NCBI GenBank assembly: GCA_938005345.1
Contig: CALLNG010000271.1
Span: forward strand, 1-6,318
DNA length: 6,318 nucleotides
Source of the DNA: an uncultured Clostridia bacterium
GTDB taxonomy: Bacteria > Bacillota > Clostridia > RUG12999
Direction of reading: 5' to 3'
Both the position numbers and the translations under genes were made by a program. Below, piece after piece: positions 1-4,681 of this stretch. Numbering within the stretch: position 1 is the stretch's first letter; each line of letters opens with the position of its first letter. The notes below the pieces were generated by a model. That model ran no database searches. It was given only the letters and a program-made list of their open reading frames with translations, and was not told where the DNA came from.

Positions 1-1
1 T

Positions 2-1291
2 GCCGCCAAAGGAGCCGCAGCCCAGCGTAAGAGACGGCATGTTGGTGTTGTAAATGTCACCAATTGCGCCTTGGGAGGATGGAGCGTTGACAATTAGCCG
101 CCCCGCTTTGATACGCTGCTGAAAGGCTTCTATCACATCGTCATTTTCTGTGTGCACAACAGCGCTGTGCCCCAGTCCGCCAAACTCGACCATTTCTTCG
201 GACCGCCGAATTCCTTCCTTCCAGTCTTTTACCACATAATAGGCCAAAACAGGGGAAAGTTTTTCGCGGGACAGGGGATACTGCGGGCCTACACCCTCTA
301 GTTTAGCCAGCAGAATTTTGGTGTCCACAGGAACCTCCACTCCCGCACGCTGGGCAATTTTGAACGCGCATTGCCCAACCACATCCGGGTTGACCGCGCC
401 TTTTTCCTCGTTTATCACATAGCGGCTGACCTTTTCTATTTCGTCCGCACTCAGAAAATAGCATCTGTTTTCCGTCATGCACTGTTCAAACTCCTTAGCA
501 ATGGGGGCATCCACGATAGCGGCCTGTTCAGAAGCGCATATCATGCCGTTGTCGAACGTTTTGGACAGAATCAGGTCGTGACAGGCCCGCTCGACATGCG
601 CGCTTTTTTCGATGTAACAGGGCACGTTTCCAGGGCCCACGCCCAGCGCTGGCTTTCCCGTGCTATACGCCGCGCGCACCATGCCGCTGCCGCCCGTCGC
701 AAGCACCAGTGACACGCCGGGATGGTGCATGAGCGCGTTGGTTGCTTCGATGGAGGGGTGGGTAATCCACTGGATACAGTACGGCGGCGCACCAGCCTTT
801 ATAGCTGCGTCCAGCAACACCTGGGCAGAAGCTGCAGAACAGTTCTGTGCGGAAGGATGAAAGCCGAAAATAATTGGGTTACGCGCCTTGAGCGAAATAA
901 TGGCCTTGAACATGGTGGTGGAGGTCGGATTTGTAACGGGCGTTACGCCTGCAATCACGCCGACTGGCTCGGCAACCTCTTCATACCCCTCCAGCTCATT
1001 TTCTTCAATCACACCTGCGGTTTTCATGGATTTGATGGAATGGTAGATGTATTCAGTAGAAAACATATTTTTGGTAATTTTATCTTCATATACGCCGCGT
1101 CCAGTTTCTTCCACTGCCATTTTTGCCAGCGTCATGTGCTGATCCATGCCCGCCATGGCCATGGCCTTGACAATGGCGTCCACTTGTTCCTGATTCATAG
1201 TGCACATGGCCTCCAGTGCATGCAATGCGTTTTTTACCAGTGTATCCACTTCCGTTTGCACAGATACGGTGTCCTTTTGGTCTTTTGCCAT
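2..1291 (-). CDS. adhE: AdhE-type CoA-acylating aldehyde dehydrogenase, N-terminal 430 residues (3' end outside window)
   Basis: This is the NAD-dependent acetaldehyde dehydrogenase domain that reduces acetyl-CoA to acetaldehyde and CoA in ethanol fermentation; in full AdhE an iron-dependent alcohol dehydrogenase domain follows and makes ethanol. The protein aligns by eye with E. coli AdhE from near its N-terminus. Visible blocks are AEPVGVIAGVTPVTNPTST (107-125), LATGGSGMV (197-205), GPGNVPCYIE (219-228), FDNGMICASEQ (246-256, catalytic Cys252 matching E. coli Cys246), NAPSSQGAIGDIYN (402-415) and LTLGCGSFGG (421-430). The frame stays open to the window edge. The ATG at 1291 has AAAGGA ten bases upstream, and a promoter precedes it. 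The last block is typical of AdhE rather than EutE or PduP, so a C-terminal alcohol dehydrogenase half is expected beyond position 1 but not seen. The family is certain; the fused form is inferred. Confidence 0.93.
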   Translation of the reverse strand, partial: MAKDQKDTVSVQTEVDTLVKNALHALEAMCTMNQEQVDAIVKAMAMAGMDQHMTLAKMAVEETGRGVYEDKITKNMFSTEYIYHSIKSMKTAGVIEENELEGYEEVAEPVGVIAGVTPVTNPTSTTMFKAIISLKARNPIIFGFHPSAQNCSAASAQVLLDAAIKAGAPPYCIQWITHPSIEATNALMHHPGVSLVLATGGSGMVRAAYSTGKPALGVGPGNVPCYIEKSAHVERACHDLILSKTFDNGMICASEQAAIVDAPIAKEFEQCMTENRCYFLSADEIEKVSRYVINEEKGAVNPDVVGQCAFKIAQRAGVEVPVDTKILLAKLEGVGPQYPLSREKLSPVLAYYVVKDWKEGIRRSEEMVEFGGLGHSAVVHTENDDVIEAFQQRIKAGRLIVNAPSSQGAIGDIYNTNMPSLTLGCGSFGG

Positions 1292-1373
1292 TTTTGCAGC
1301 ATCCTTTCTTGCCCAGCCGCGCGCGAATCGCCCAGCAGCCTGTTTTTGATGCTAGTATTGACGGATAGAGCAG

Positions 1374-1403
1374 ATTTTAACCGCTAGGTCGCATTGATTT
1401 CAA
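1374..1403 (-). promoter_or_regulatory. Probable sigma-A promoter of adhE
   Basis: On the minus strand TTGAAA (1403-1398) and TAAAAT (1379-1374) are separated by 18 bases. Transcription would begin near 1367, leaving a leader of about 75 bases before the adhE start. The -35 lies in TTGAAATCAA, a short inverted repeat. I see no Rex-like operator (TTGTTAA with an inverted partner) between the promoter and the rsmG terminator, although Rex often controls adhE in Firmicutes. Confidence 0.6.
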
Positions 1404-1474
1404 AAAAAAGAAACCGTATGCAAGAGCTTAGGATACATCCTGACAATGGATGGTGTGGCATCTTGTGGAAAAAG

Positions 1475-1523
1475 AAATAAAAAAACGCCGCCCACCGGAG
1501 AAAAAACGGCGAAAGACGGCGTT
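1475..1523 (-). terminator. Intrinsic terminator after rsmG
   Basis: On the minus strand AACGCCG (1523-1517) pairs perfectly with CGGCGTT (1490-1484). Inside the loop CGCCG and CGGTG can extend the hairpin with one G-U pair. The stem is followed by TTTTTATTTC. It lies about 35 bases past the rsmG stop and separates rsmG from adhE. Confidence 0.8.
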
Positions 1524-1556
1524 GCCTATGTTGCTGTTAAAATAATAAAATCAGGA

Positions 1557-2276
1557 TTATCCCAATGGAGATTTGGCAGGCGTGCCTGCCTTGCGCGGGT
1601 ACTGCTTTGGCGTGGGATGCACTTTGTCAATCAGTACGATTTTGTGGGAAAGTGCGGCAAACGGAATTTCCACGCTGCGCACTTCACGCAGCCGTCCGCC
1701 CAAAACGGCAATGGCATGCCCGGCTGCTTCCAACTCCTCCTGCGCCATGGGGCCTTTTAGCGCTGCCAGTACGCCGCCCACCTTGATAAAGGGAAGGCAA
1801 TATTCTGCCAGTACGCTCAGCCGCGCTACAGCACGCGCTGTGGCAATGTCAAATTGCTCCCGCAGCGCGCGGTCCCGGCCGCCATCCTCTGCACGCGCGT
1901 GACAAAATTCCACGCCGTCTACACCCATTTCCGAAACGGCTGTTTGCAGAAAGTGCAGCCGCTTTGCCAGGGAATCCAGCAGTGTCAGGCGCAGCGTGGG
2001 AAATTGCAATTTAAGAGCCAGCCCGGGAAATCCAGCGCCTGTCCCTACATCAATCATATTTGCGCCTTCCAGCGCCAGCCCGCAGCCCGCAAGCGCTAAG
2101 CTGTCAAGAAAATGTTTTGTCACAATATCCTGATATTCCGTAATGGCTGTTAAATTTATTTTTTGGTTCCATTCCACCAGTAGCTGCGCATAGGTTTCAA
2201 ATTGCTGTGCTGTCCGCTCCTGCATGGAGAGGCCAAATTGCTTTGCGCCTTGTATCAGCATGTCCCGTTCTGTCAT
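1557..2276 (-). CDS. rsmG: 16S rRNA (guanine-527-N7)-methyltransferase RsmG (GidB)
   Basis: RsmG uses S-adenosylmethionine to methylate N7 of G527 in the 530 loop of 16S rRNA; in other bacteria its loss gives low-level streptomycin resistance. The 239-residue product has the same length as B. subtilis RsmG and matches it along its length: LLVEWNQKINLTAI (32-45), the SAM-binding loop IDVGTGAGFPGL (75-86), LLDSLAKRLHFL (99-110), HARAED (126-131), TARAVARLSVLAEYCLP (146-162) and the C-terminal TPKQYPRKAGTPAKSP (222-237). I chose ATG 2276, with AAGGCGG eight bases upstream. The frame stays open to 2336, but a promoter lies inside that extension, so the longer form is unlikely to be transcribed. 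Terminators lie on both sides, so it is a single-gene unit. It is not next to mnmE or mnmG, its usual partners. Confidence 0.96.
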   Translation of the reverse strand: MTERDMLIQGAKQFGLSMQERTAQQFETYAQLLVEWNQKINLTAITEYQDIVTKHFLDSLALAGCGLALEGANMIDVGTGAGFPGLALKLQFPTLRLTLLDSLAKRLHFLQTAVSEMGVDGVEFCHARAEDGGRDRALREQFDIATARAVARLSVLAEYCLPFIKVGGVLAALKGPMAQEELEAAGHAIAVLGGRLREVRSVEIPFAALSHKIVLIDKVHPTPKQYPRKAGTPAKSPLG

Positions 2277-2315
2277 TTTGTTTCCCGCCTTACTATAAAA
2301 TAACTTGCTTCCCGC

Positions 2316-2344
2316 ATTATGTATCTGCCTTCGCATTGTATCAA
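2316..2344 (-). promoter_or_regulatory. Probable sigma-A promoter of rsmG
   Basis: On the minus strand TTGATA (2344-2339) and CATAAT (2321-2316) are separated by 17 bases, each one mismatch from consensus. The predicted start near 2309 gives a leader of about 33 bases and excludes the upstream in-frame start at 2336. Confidence 0.7.
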
Positions 2345-2370
2345 GGGCAAAAATATATTTGTTCTTGTAT

Positions 2371-2402
2371 AAAACAAAAGCCAGGAACTGATCCTGGCTT
2401 TT
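2371..2402 (-). terminator. Intrinsic terminator of the rpsF-ssb-rpsR operon
   Basis: A perfect 11-bp stem (2402-2392 with 2386-2376) closes a 5-base loop. On the minus strand the stem ends in GGCTTTT and is followed by GTTTTA. It begins six bases after the rpsR stop codon. The stem is symmetric with A-rich and T-rich ends, so some activity in the other direction is possible, but no plus-strand gene lies nearby. Confidence 0.88.
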
Positions 2403-2408
2403 GGAAAA

Positions 2409-2654
2409 TTAGTCCGTTGTAAACGGCAGCAACGCAATGATTCTTGCACGTTTGATAGCCGTTGTCACCTGTCTCTGATGACGAGCGCAGTTTCCGTTGA
2501 TACGGCGCGGCACAATTTTGCCCCGCTCCGATACATAACGGCGCAGTTTTGCAACGTCCTTGTAATCAATTTCTGTTACTTTGTCTGCACAAAATGCGCA
2601 AACTTTTTTCTTGCCTCTTCTGCCTCTCGGCCGGTCAGCTCTATCATATGCCAT
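2409..2654 (-). CDS. rpsR: 30S ribosomal protein S18 (zinc-ligand C+ form)
   Basis: S18 binds the 16S rRNA platform as a heterodimer with S6. The 81-residue product carries the family core IDYKDVAKLRRYVSERGKI (29-47), PRRINGNC (49-56) and the C-terminal TAIKRARIIALLPF (65-78), and is close in length to B. subtilis S18 (79). The N-terminus is short and basic. Cys19, Cys22, Cys56 and His59 form a CxxC plus CxxH set, the C+ type of S18 expected to hold zinc. ATG 2654 has AGGAGG eight bases upstream. It is the last gene of the rpsF-ssb-rpsR operon, 27 bases after ssb, and a terminator follows at once. The identity is certain; zinc binding is inferred from family knowledge. Confidence 0.97.
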   Translation of the reverse strand: MAYDRADRPRGRRGKKKVCAFCADKVTEIDYKDVAKLRRYVSERGKIVPRRINGNCARHQRQVTTAIKRARIIALLPFTTD

Positions 2655-2681
2655 GATTGTTTCCTCCTTCCAAACATTTGC

Positions 2682-3128
2682 TTAAAACGGTAGATCGTCA
2701 TCGTCCGATGCAATCGAAAATCCAGCCACATCGCCAAAACCGCTGTCCTGCTGAGATGCAGGCGCTGCCGGCGCGGGCGCATCCATACCAGCGTGCTGAG
2801 ACGCCGCTTTTTTGGATTCCCCAAACTGGATGTTGTCTGCGACAACTTCTACCGCATACCGTTTGTTTCCGTTTTGATCTTCCCAACTGCGGGACTGAAT
2901 CCTACCTTCCACGATCATCATCATACCTTTGGTAAAATACCGGCCCACAAATTCTGCTGTTGCACGCCACGCGACAATGTTGATAAAATCAGTTTGTTTT
3001 TCTTCACCGGCCTTGGCATAGCCGCGGTCCACCGCGAGCGTAAAAGAAGCCACACTGACGCCGCTTGGCGTTGTCCGAAGTTCTGGGTCACGCGTGAGGC
3101 GGCCCATTAAAATTGCACGGTTTAGCAT
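2682..3128 (-). CDS. ssb: Single-stranded DNA-binding protein SSB
   Basis: SSB coats single-stranded DNA as a tetramer in replication, recombination and repair, and recruits partners through its acidic C-terminal tip. The 148-residue product has the OB-fold region at about 1-105, opening with MLNRAILMGRLTRDPELR and including FTLAVDR (29-35), TDFINIVAWRATAEFVGRY (46-64) and VEGRIQSRSW (73-82). A short Ala/Pro/Gln-rich linker (about 110-135) leads to the tip DDDDLPF, the canonical interaction motif. ATG 3128 has AAAGGA nine bases upstream. It lies 30 bases after rpsF and 27 before rpsR, the usual Firmicute order. The linker is shorter than in B. subtilis SsbA (172 residues in total). Location with rpsF and rpsR makes it the main replicative SSB rather than a mobile-element copy. 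Confidence 0.97.
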   Translation of the reverse strand: MLNRAILMGRLTRDPELRTTPSGVSVASFTLAVDRGYAKAGEEKQTDFINIVAWRATAEFVGRYFTKGMMMIVEGRIQSRSWEDQNGNKRYAVEVVADNIQFGESKKAASQHAGMDAPAPAAPASQQDSGFGDVAGFSIASDDDDLPF

Positions 3129-3158
3129 CGCTACGCTTCCTTTCTTCGTTACCAGGGT

Positions 3159-3455
3159 TTACGCTTCTTTTTTCACAACAATTGAACGTATTACTTGCTC
3201 TGTAATGTTGTAAATACGTTCCAGCTCAGACGGGAAGGACGGATTGGATGAAAACTCAATCAAAACATAATACCCTTCATTTTTGTAATTGATTGGGTAA
3301 GCCAGGCGACGTTTTCCCCAAACATCGACCTGTTCCACCGTACCATTACTTGCAATCAATGACTTCAGTTTTTCGACAAGATCGTTCGTAGTCTCCTCGT
3401 CTAGATCAGCGTCAAGCACGAAAATGGTTTCGTATTTGTTGATCTGTTCCGCCAT
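3159..3455 (-). CDS. rpsF: 30S ribosomal protein S6
   Basis: S6 joins S18 on the platform of the small ribosomal subunit. The 98-residue product has the family pattern: an N-terminal strand KYETIFVLDADLDEE (7-21), a helix to about residue 35, the signature WGKRRLAYPI (46-55), a strand GYYVLIEF (61-68), and the C-terminal NITEQVIRSIVVKKEA. B. subtilis S6 has 95 residues and the same layout. I chose ATG 3455, eight bases after a full AGGAGG. The in-frame GTG at 3464 overlaps that ribosome binding site and cannot be the start. It is the first gene of rpsF-ssb-rpsR, with a consensus promoter and a leader of about 75 bases carrying two hairpins, where S6:S18 feedback is known to act in related bacteria. 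Confidence 0.97.
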   Translation of the reverse strand: MAEQINKYETIFVLDADLDEETTNDLVEKLKSLIASNGTVEQVDVWGKRRLAYPINYKNEGYYVLIEFSSNPSFPSELERIYNITEQVIRSIVVKKEA

Positions 3456-3480
3456 TTTGTTCACCTCCTTTTGGACTTAG

Positions 3481-3530
3481 GCCTCCGGCATTTCCCGGAA
3501 GCAAGGATGCCGCCATTTTTTGGCGGTCAT
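3481..3530 (-). promoter_or_regulatory. Structured 5' leader of rpsF: two hairpins, possible S6:S18 autoregulatory element
   Basis: The first hairpin starts at the predicted 5' end: ATG-A-CCGCCA (3530-3521), a loop of five A, then TGGCGG-CAT (3520s to 3507), nine pairs with one bulged A. The second is GCTTCCGG (3502-3495), a 6-base loop and CCGGAGGC (3488-3481), eight pairs including one G-U. A single-stranded run and AGGAGG then follow. A structured rpsF leader in which a CCG element binds the S6:S18 complex is published for several bacteria. CCG occurs in both hairpins here, but I cannot match the consensus exactly by eye. Confidence 0.5.
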
Positions 3531-3535
3531 AATTT

Positions 3536-3564
3536 ATTGTACATGCTTTTTCCTGTTTTGTCAA
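3536..3564 (-). promoter_or_regulatory. Strong sigma-A promoter of the rpsF-ssb-rpsR operon
   Basis: On the minus strand TTGACA (3564-3559, full consensus) and TACAAT (3541-3536, one mismatch) are separated by 17 bases. Transcription is expected from the A at about 3530, which gives a leader of about 75 bases before the rpsF ATG. Confidence 0.9.
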
Positions 3565-3590
3565 GTATTTTTTGGCATTTTTCTGCTTAG

Positions 3591-3623
3591 AAAAAAAGCC
3601 TCCAGGCGTAAAGCCCAGAGGCT
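3591..3623 (-). terminator. Intrinsic terminator after the 82-residue ORF
   Basis: On the minus strand 3623-3613 pairs with 3607-3597 over 11 bp, including two G-U pairs, around a TTTAC loop, and is followed by seven T and then C. It lies 24 bases after the stop of the 82-residue ORF and just upstream of the rpsF promoter. There is no other minus-strand gene for it to serve, which supports that ORF being real. Confidence 0.88.
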
Positions 3624-3646
3624 GGGACCGTTTGGAATAATCAAGG

Positions 3647-3895
3647 TTAGCGCTGTGTGGCAAAAATACGGATGCAGGAGGACTCCTCCTGCTCGTTTTC
3701 CCAACAGCGGCTCGTCATCACAGACAGCCGACGCTGTAAAAAGCGCAGCCCACGCCCAGTCACCGGCAGTCCGCGGTCTAGGCGCCATTCAATATACCGG
3801 CTGCCGCAATCCCGCATCCAGCGTATGAGGCTAACTTGTATTTTCCGTTTCAACGATTGCCAATAAAGTTTGATTGATCTTTTCTCTTTTCTCAT
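3647..3895 (-). CDS. Unrecognised small basic protein, 82 residues
   Basis: I do not recognise a family. The protein has 20 Arg or Lys against 8 Asp or Glu, three Cys (30, 64, 74) and four Trp (12, 26, 37, 65). It has no signal peptide or membrane segment; the middle (KLYWQSLKRKIQ, 9-20, onward) looks amphipathic and helical. Evidence for a real gene is its setting: ATG 3895 has GGGAGG nine bases upstream, a TTGCGA-17-TAAAAT promoter lies at 3953-3981, and a terminator follows 24 bases after the stop. The frame reaches back to a GTG at 3946, but that sits at the predicted transcription start, so the ATG is preferred. The charge suggests a nucleic-acid or ribosome partner, but that is only inference. 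A spurious frame remains possible. Confidence 0.6.
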   Translation of the reverse strand: MRKEKRSIKLYWQSLKRKIQVSLIRWMRDCGSRYIEWRLDRGLPVTGRGLRFLQRRLSVMTSRCWENEQEESSCIRIFATQR

Positions 3896-3910
3896 ATGTA
3901 TCAGCCTCCC

Positions 3911-3947
3911 TGTGGCCCTTTGACGTTTTTTCTTTTGTTTGGCCACA
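3911..3947 (-). promoter_or_regulatory. 5'-terminal hairpin in the leader of the 82-residue ORF
   Basis: TGTGGCC (3947-3941) and GGCCACA (3917-3911) pair perfectly over 7 bp around a 23-base A-rich loop. The left arm falls at the predicted transcription start (about 3946), and the right arm ends directly before the GGGAGG ribosome binding site (3910-3905), which stays unpaired. This layout resembles 5' stabilising stems; a regulatory role is inferred. Confidence 0.5.
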
Positions 3948-3952
3948 AGTTC

Positions 3953-3981
3953 ATTTTACTCAAATATGAGAAAAATCGCAA
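3953..3981 (-). promoter_or_regulatory. Probable sigma-A promoter of the 82-residue ORF
   Basis: On the minus strand TTGCGA (3981-3976) and TAAAAT (3958-3953) are separated by 17 bases. The start near 3946 gives a leader of about 50 bases. A TGTCGAA motif lies about 20 bases upstream of the -35. Confidence 0.65.
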
Positions 3982-3998
3982 GAAAGAAAATTCATTTT

Positions 3999-4008
3999 TT
4001 TTGTCGAA
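3999..4008 (+). promoter_or_regulatory. Possible Spo0A binding site (0A box 1)
   Basis: TTTTGTCGAA matches the published Spo0A consensus (TTTTGTCRAA) completely. It lies upstream of the leftward promoter at 3953-3981, at about -53 to -62 from its start. The 7-base core also occurs in coding sequence at 550-556 (in adhE) and 3372-3378 (in rpsF), so the core alone is weak evidence. Confidence 0.45.
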
Positions 4009-4051
4009 CTGTTAAAAAATAGGATAAAAGTACTAAAAACGTTTTGCAAAC

Positions 4052-4058
4052 TTCGACA
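4052..4058 (-). promoter_or_regulatory. Possible Spo0A binding site (0A box 2), overlapping a -35
   Basis: TGTCGAA read on the minus strand, inverted relative to box 1 and about 50 bases from it. The core is perfect but the flank (AAA instead of TTT) is poor. It overlaps the TCGACA -35 of the rightward promoter, where a bound regulator would either block or activate it. Confidence 0.35.
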
Positions 4059-4080
4059 TTTTGTAAGTAAATGGTATAAT
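4053..4080 (+). promoter_or_regulatory. Rightward promoter with extended -10, no evident gene behind it
   Basis: TCGACA (4053-4058, one mismatch) and TATAAT (4075-4080, full consensus) are 16 bases apart, and TG one base before the -10 (TGGTATAAT) adds an extended -10 element. It is the only strong plus-strand promoter I see in the window. Transcription from about 4087 would pass through the inverted repeat at 4133-4203 and run antisense into the ribbon-helix-helix gene. Confidence 0.6.
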
Positions 4081-4132
4081 ATTCCAAAAATTATTAAATT
4101 ATTTTCAGAAAGTTTTATATGTAGTGTGACTC

Positions 4133-4203
4133 GATGTGCCTCTTGGCCATGGCAGAAGCGCCTATACGCTCCAATTTTCTATTTTATCATAACGAGGCAC
4201 ATC
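4133..4203. repeat. 10-bp perfect inverted repeat, possible structured RNA
   Basis: GATGTGCCTC (4133-4142) and GAGGCACATC (4194-4203) are exact reverse complements separated by 51 bases; two more outer pairs form after one mismatch. No T-run follows on either strand, so it is not a standard terminator, and I see no flanking target duplication or transposase that would make it a mobile element. It lies about 46 bases downstream of the predicted rightward transcription start. Confidence 0.6.
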
Positions 4204-4248
4204 TAGATATAACCAATTTTGATGTTATTATTGTATCTGCCAAAGAAA

Positions 4249-4428
4249 CTATTGTTTGTTGTTTTCCTCCAAATCATCTAATGCGTATTTGCAGCATTGC
4301 AGCACCAAGAGATTAAACGAAATGCGATTCGTATTGGCTACCCGGTTCAACTGTTCATATAATTTGTCCGTAAACCGTACTGTCCGGGATATATTTGCAT
4401 TGCTGAATTCGTTATCAATTTTGAACAT
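4249..4428 (-). CDS. Small ribbon-helix-helix (Arc/MetJ-like) protein, 59 residues
   Basis: Ribbon-helix-helix proteins are small dimers that bind operator DNA with a paired beta strand; many regulate their own genes or act as antitoxins. The pattern fits: a strand SRTVRF (14-19), a first helix about TDKLYEQLNRVANTNR (20-35), the turn IS, and a second helix FNLLVLQCCKYALDDLEE (38-55). The N-terminal 12 residues and the C-terminal tail are polar. I chose ATG 4428, with AGGAG eight bases upstream; another ATG at 4434 is too close to that site, and the frame otherwise reaches only a TTG at 4461. The palindrome at 4444-4459 directly before the ribosome binding site is a candidate operator. No toxin gene is adjacent. 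The fold is likely; the target is unknown. Confidence 0.75.
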   Translation of the reverse strand: MFKIDNEFSNANISRTVRFTDKLYEQLNRVANTNRISFNLLVLQCCKYALDDLEENNKQ

Positions 4429-4443
4429 GGCCATCACTCCTAT

Positions 4444-4459
4444 GAATATTATTATATTC
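4444..4459. promoter_or_regulatory. 16-bp palindrome before the ribbon-helix-helix gene, candidate autoregulatory operator
   Basis: Arms GAATAT and ATATTC are exact reverse complements around a 4-base centre. On the minus strand it includes TATAAT (4456-4451), which could be the -10 of a promoter with a poor -35, and it ends two bases before the AGGAG of the gene. Palindromes at this place are common operators of self-regulating ribbon-helix-helix proteins, but AT-rich palindromes also arise by chance. Confidence 0.4.
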
Positions 4460-4567
4460 AAATTTATTTAATGTATTTCATATAACCATTTCTGAATTCA
4501 TTTTTAATTACAATAACTCCTAAGATATGCAATCGTTATGACGTTCAAAGCCGTAAATGCGCTATTG

Positions 4568-4603
4568 AAACGGGGAAAATAACAATATCACAAAACGGGG
4601 AAA
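4568..4603. repeat. Two direct copies of AAACGGGGAAA, 25 bases apart
   Basis: The 11-base word occurs exactly at 4568-4578 and 4593-4603. The starts are 25 bases apart, a little over two helical turns. They lie upstream of the ribbon-helix-helix gene and downstream of the hemW terminator. They may be a binding-site pair; function unknown. Confidence 0.5.
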
Positions 4604-4681
4604 GTGGAGCGCAAAACCAGGAGAGGATATAAAAAACGCTTTATGTCACCTATAACAAGTTCCATGAGAGTTTAAGTAGAA

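Larger units (their letters stand above)
3896..4248. other. AT-rich intergenic region between the two small genes
   Basis: No convincing coding sequence. It holds, from left to right, the 5' hairpin and promoter of the 82-residue ORF, a TGTCGAA motif, an inverted TTCGACA motif overlapping the -35 of a rightward promoter, and a 10-bp inverted repeat. A 60-codon plus-strand frame begins at 4134 but has no ribosome binding site and runs over the 3' end of the ribbon-helix-helix gene. The base composition is clearly richer in A and T than the housekeeping genes on either side. Confidence 0.75.

Noticed and set aside
550..556. TGTCGAA (0A-box core) inside adhE, and the same core at 3372-3378 inside rpsF
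   Set aside because: Both lie inside conserved coding sequence away from promoters; taken as chance matches, and used to temper the claim for the intergenic pair.
371..712. 113-codon plus-strand frame opposite adhE
   Set aside because: It is antisense to conserved AdhE blocks including the catalytic Cys252 region, and has no start signals.
722..1387. 221-codon open frame on the plus strand
   Set aside because: It lies entirely opposite adhE and its promoter, has no ribosome binding site, and its product (rich in His, Phe and Cys) resembles no family; it is the mirror of a GC-biased coding strand.
3412..3663. 83-codon minus-strand frame across the rpsF promoter and leader
   Set aside because: It spans a terminator, a consensus promoter and the rpsF ribosome binding site, and overlaps rpsF in another frame.
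4133..4203. Inverted repeat as a miniature transposable element
   Set aside because: No target-site duplication flanks it and no second copy is in the window; a structured RNA reading fits its place after a promoter better.
4134..4316. 60-codon plus-strand frame after the rightward promoter
   Set aside because: No ribosome binding site precedes the ATG, its first codons lie in the inverted repeat, and its end overlaps the ribbon-helix-helix gene. The transcript is more likely non-coding, though this is not proven.
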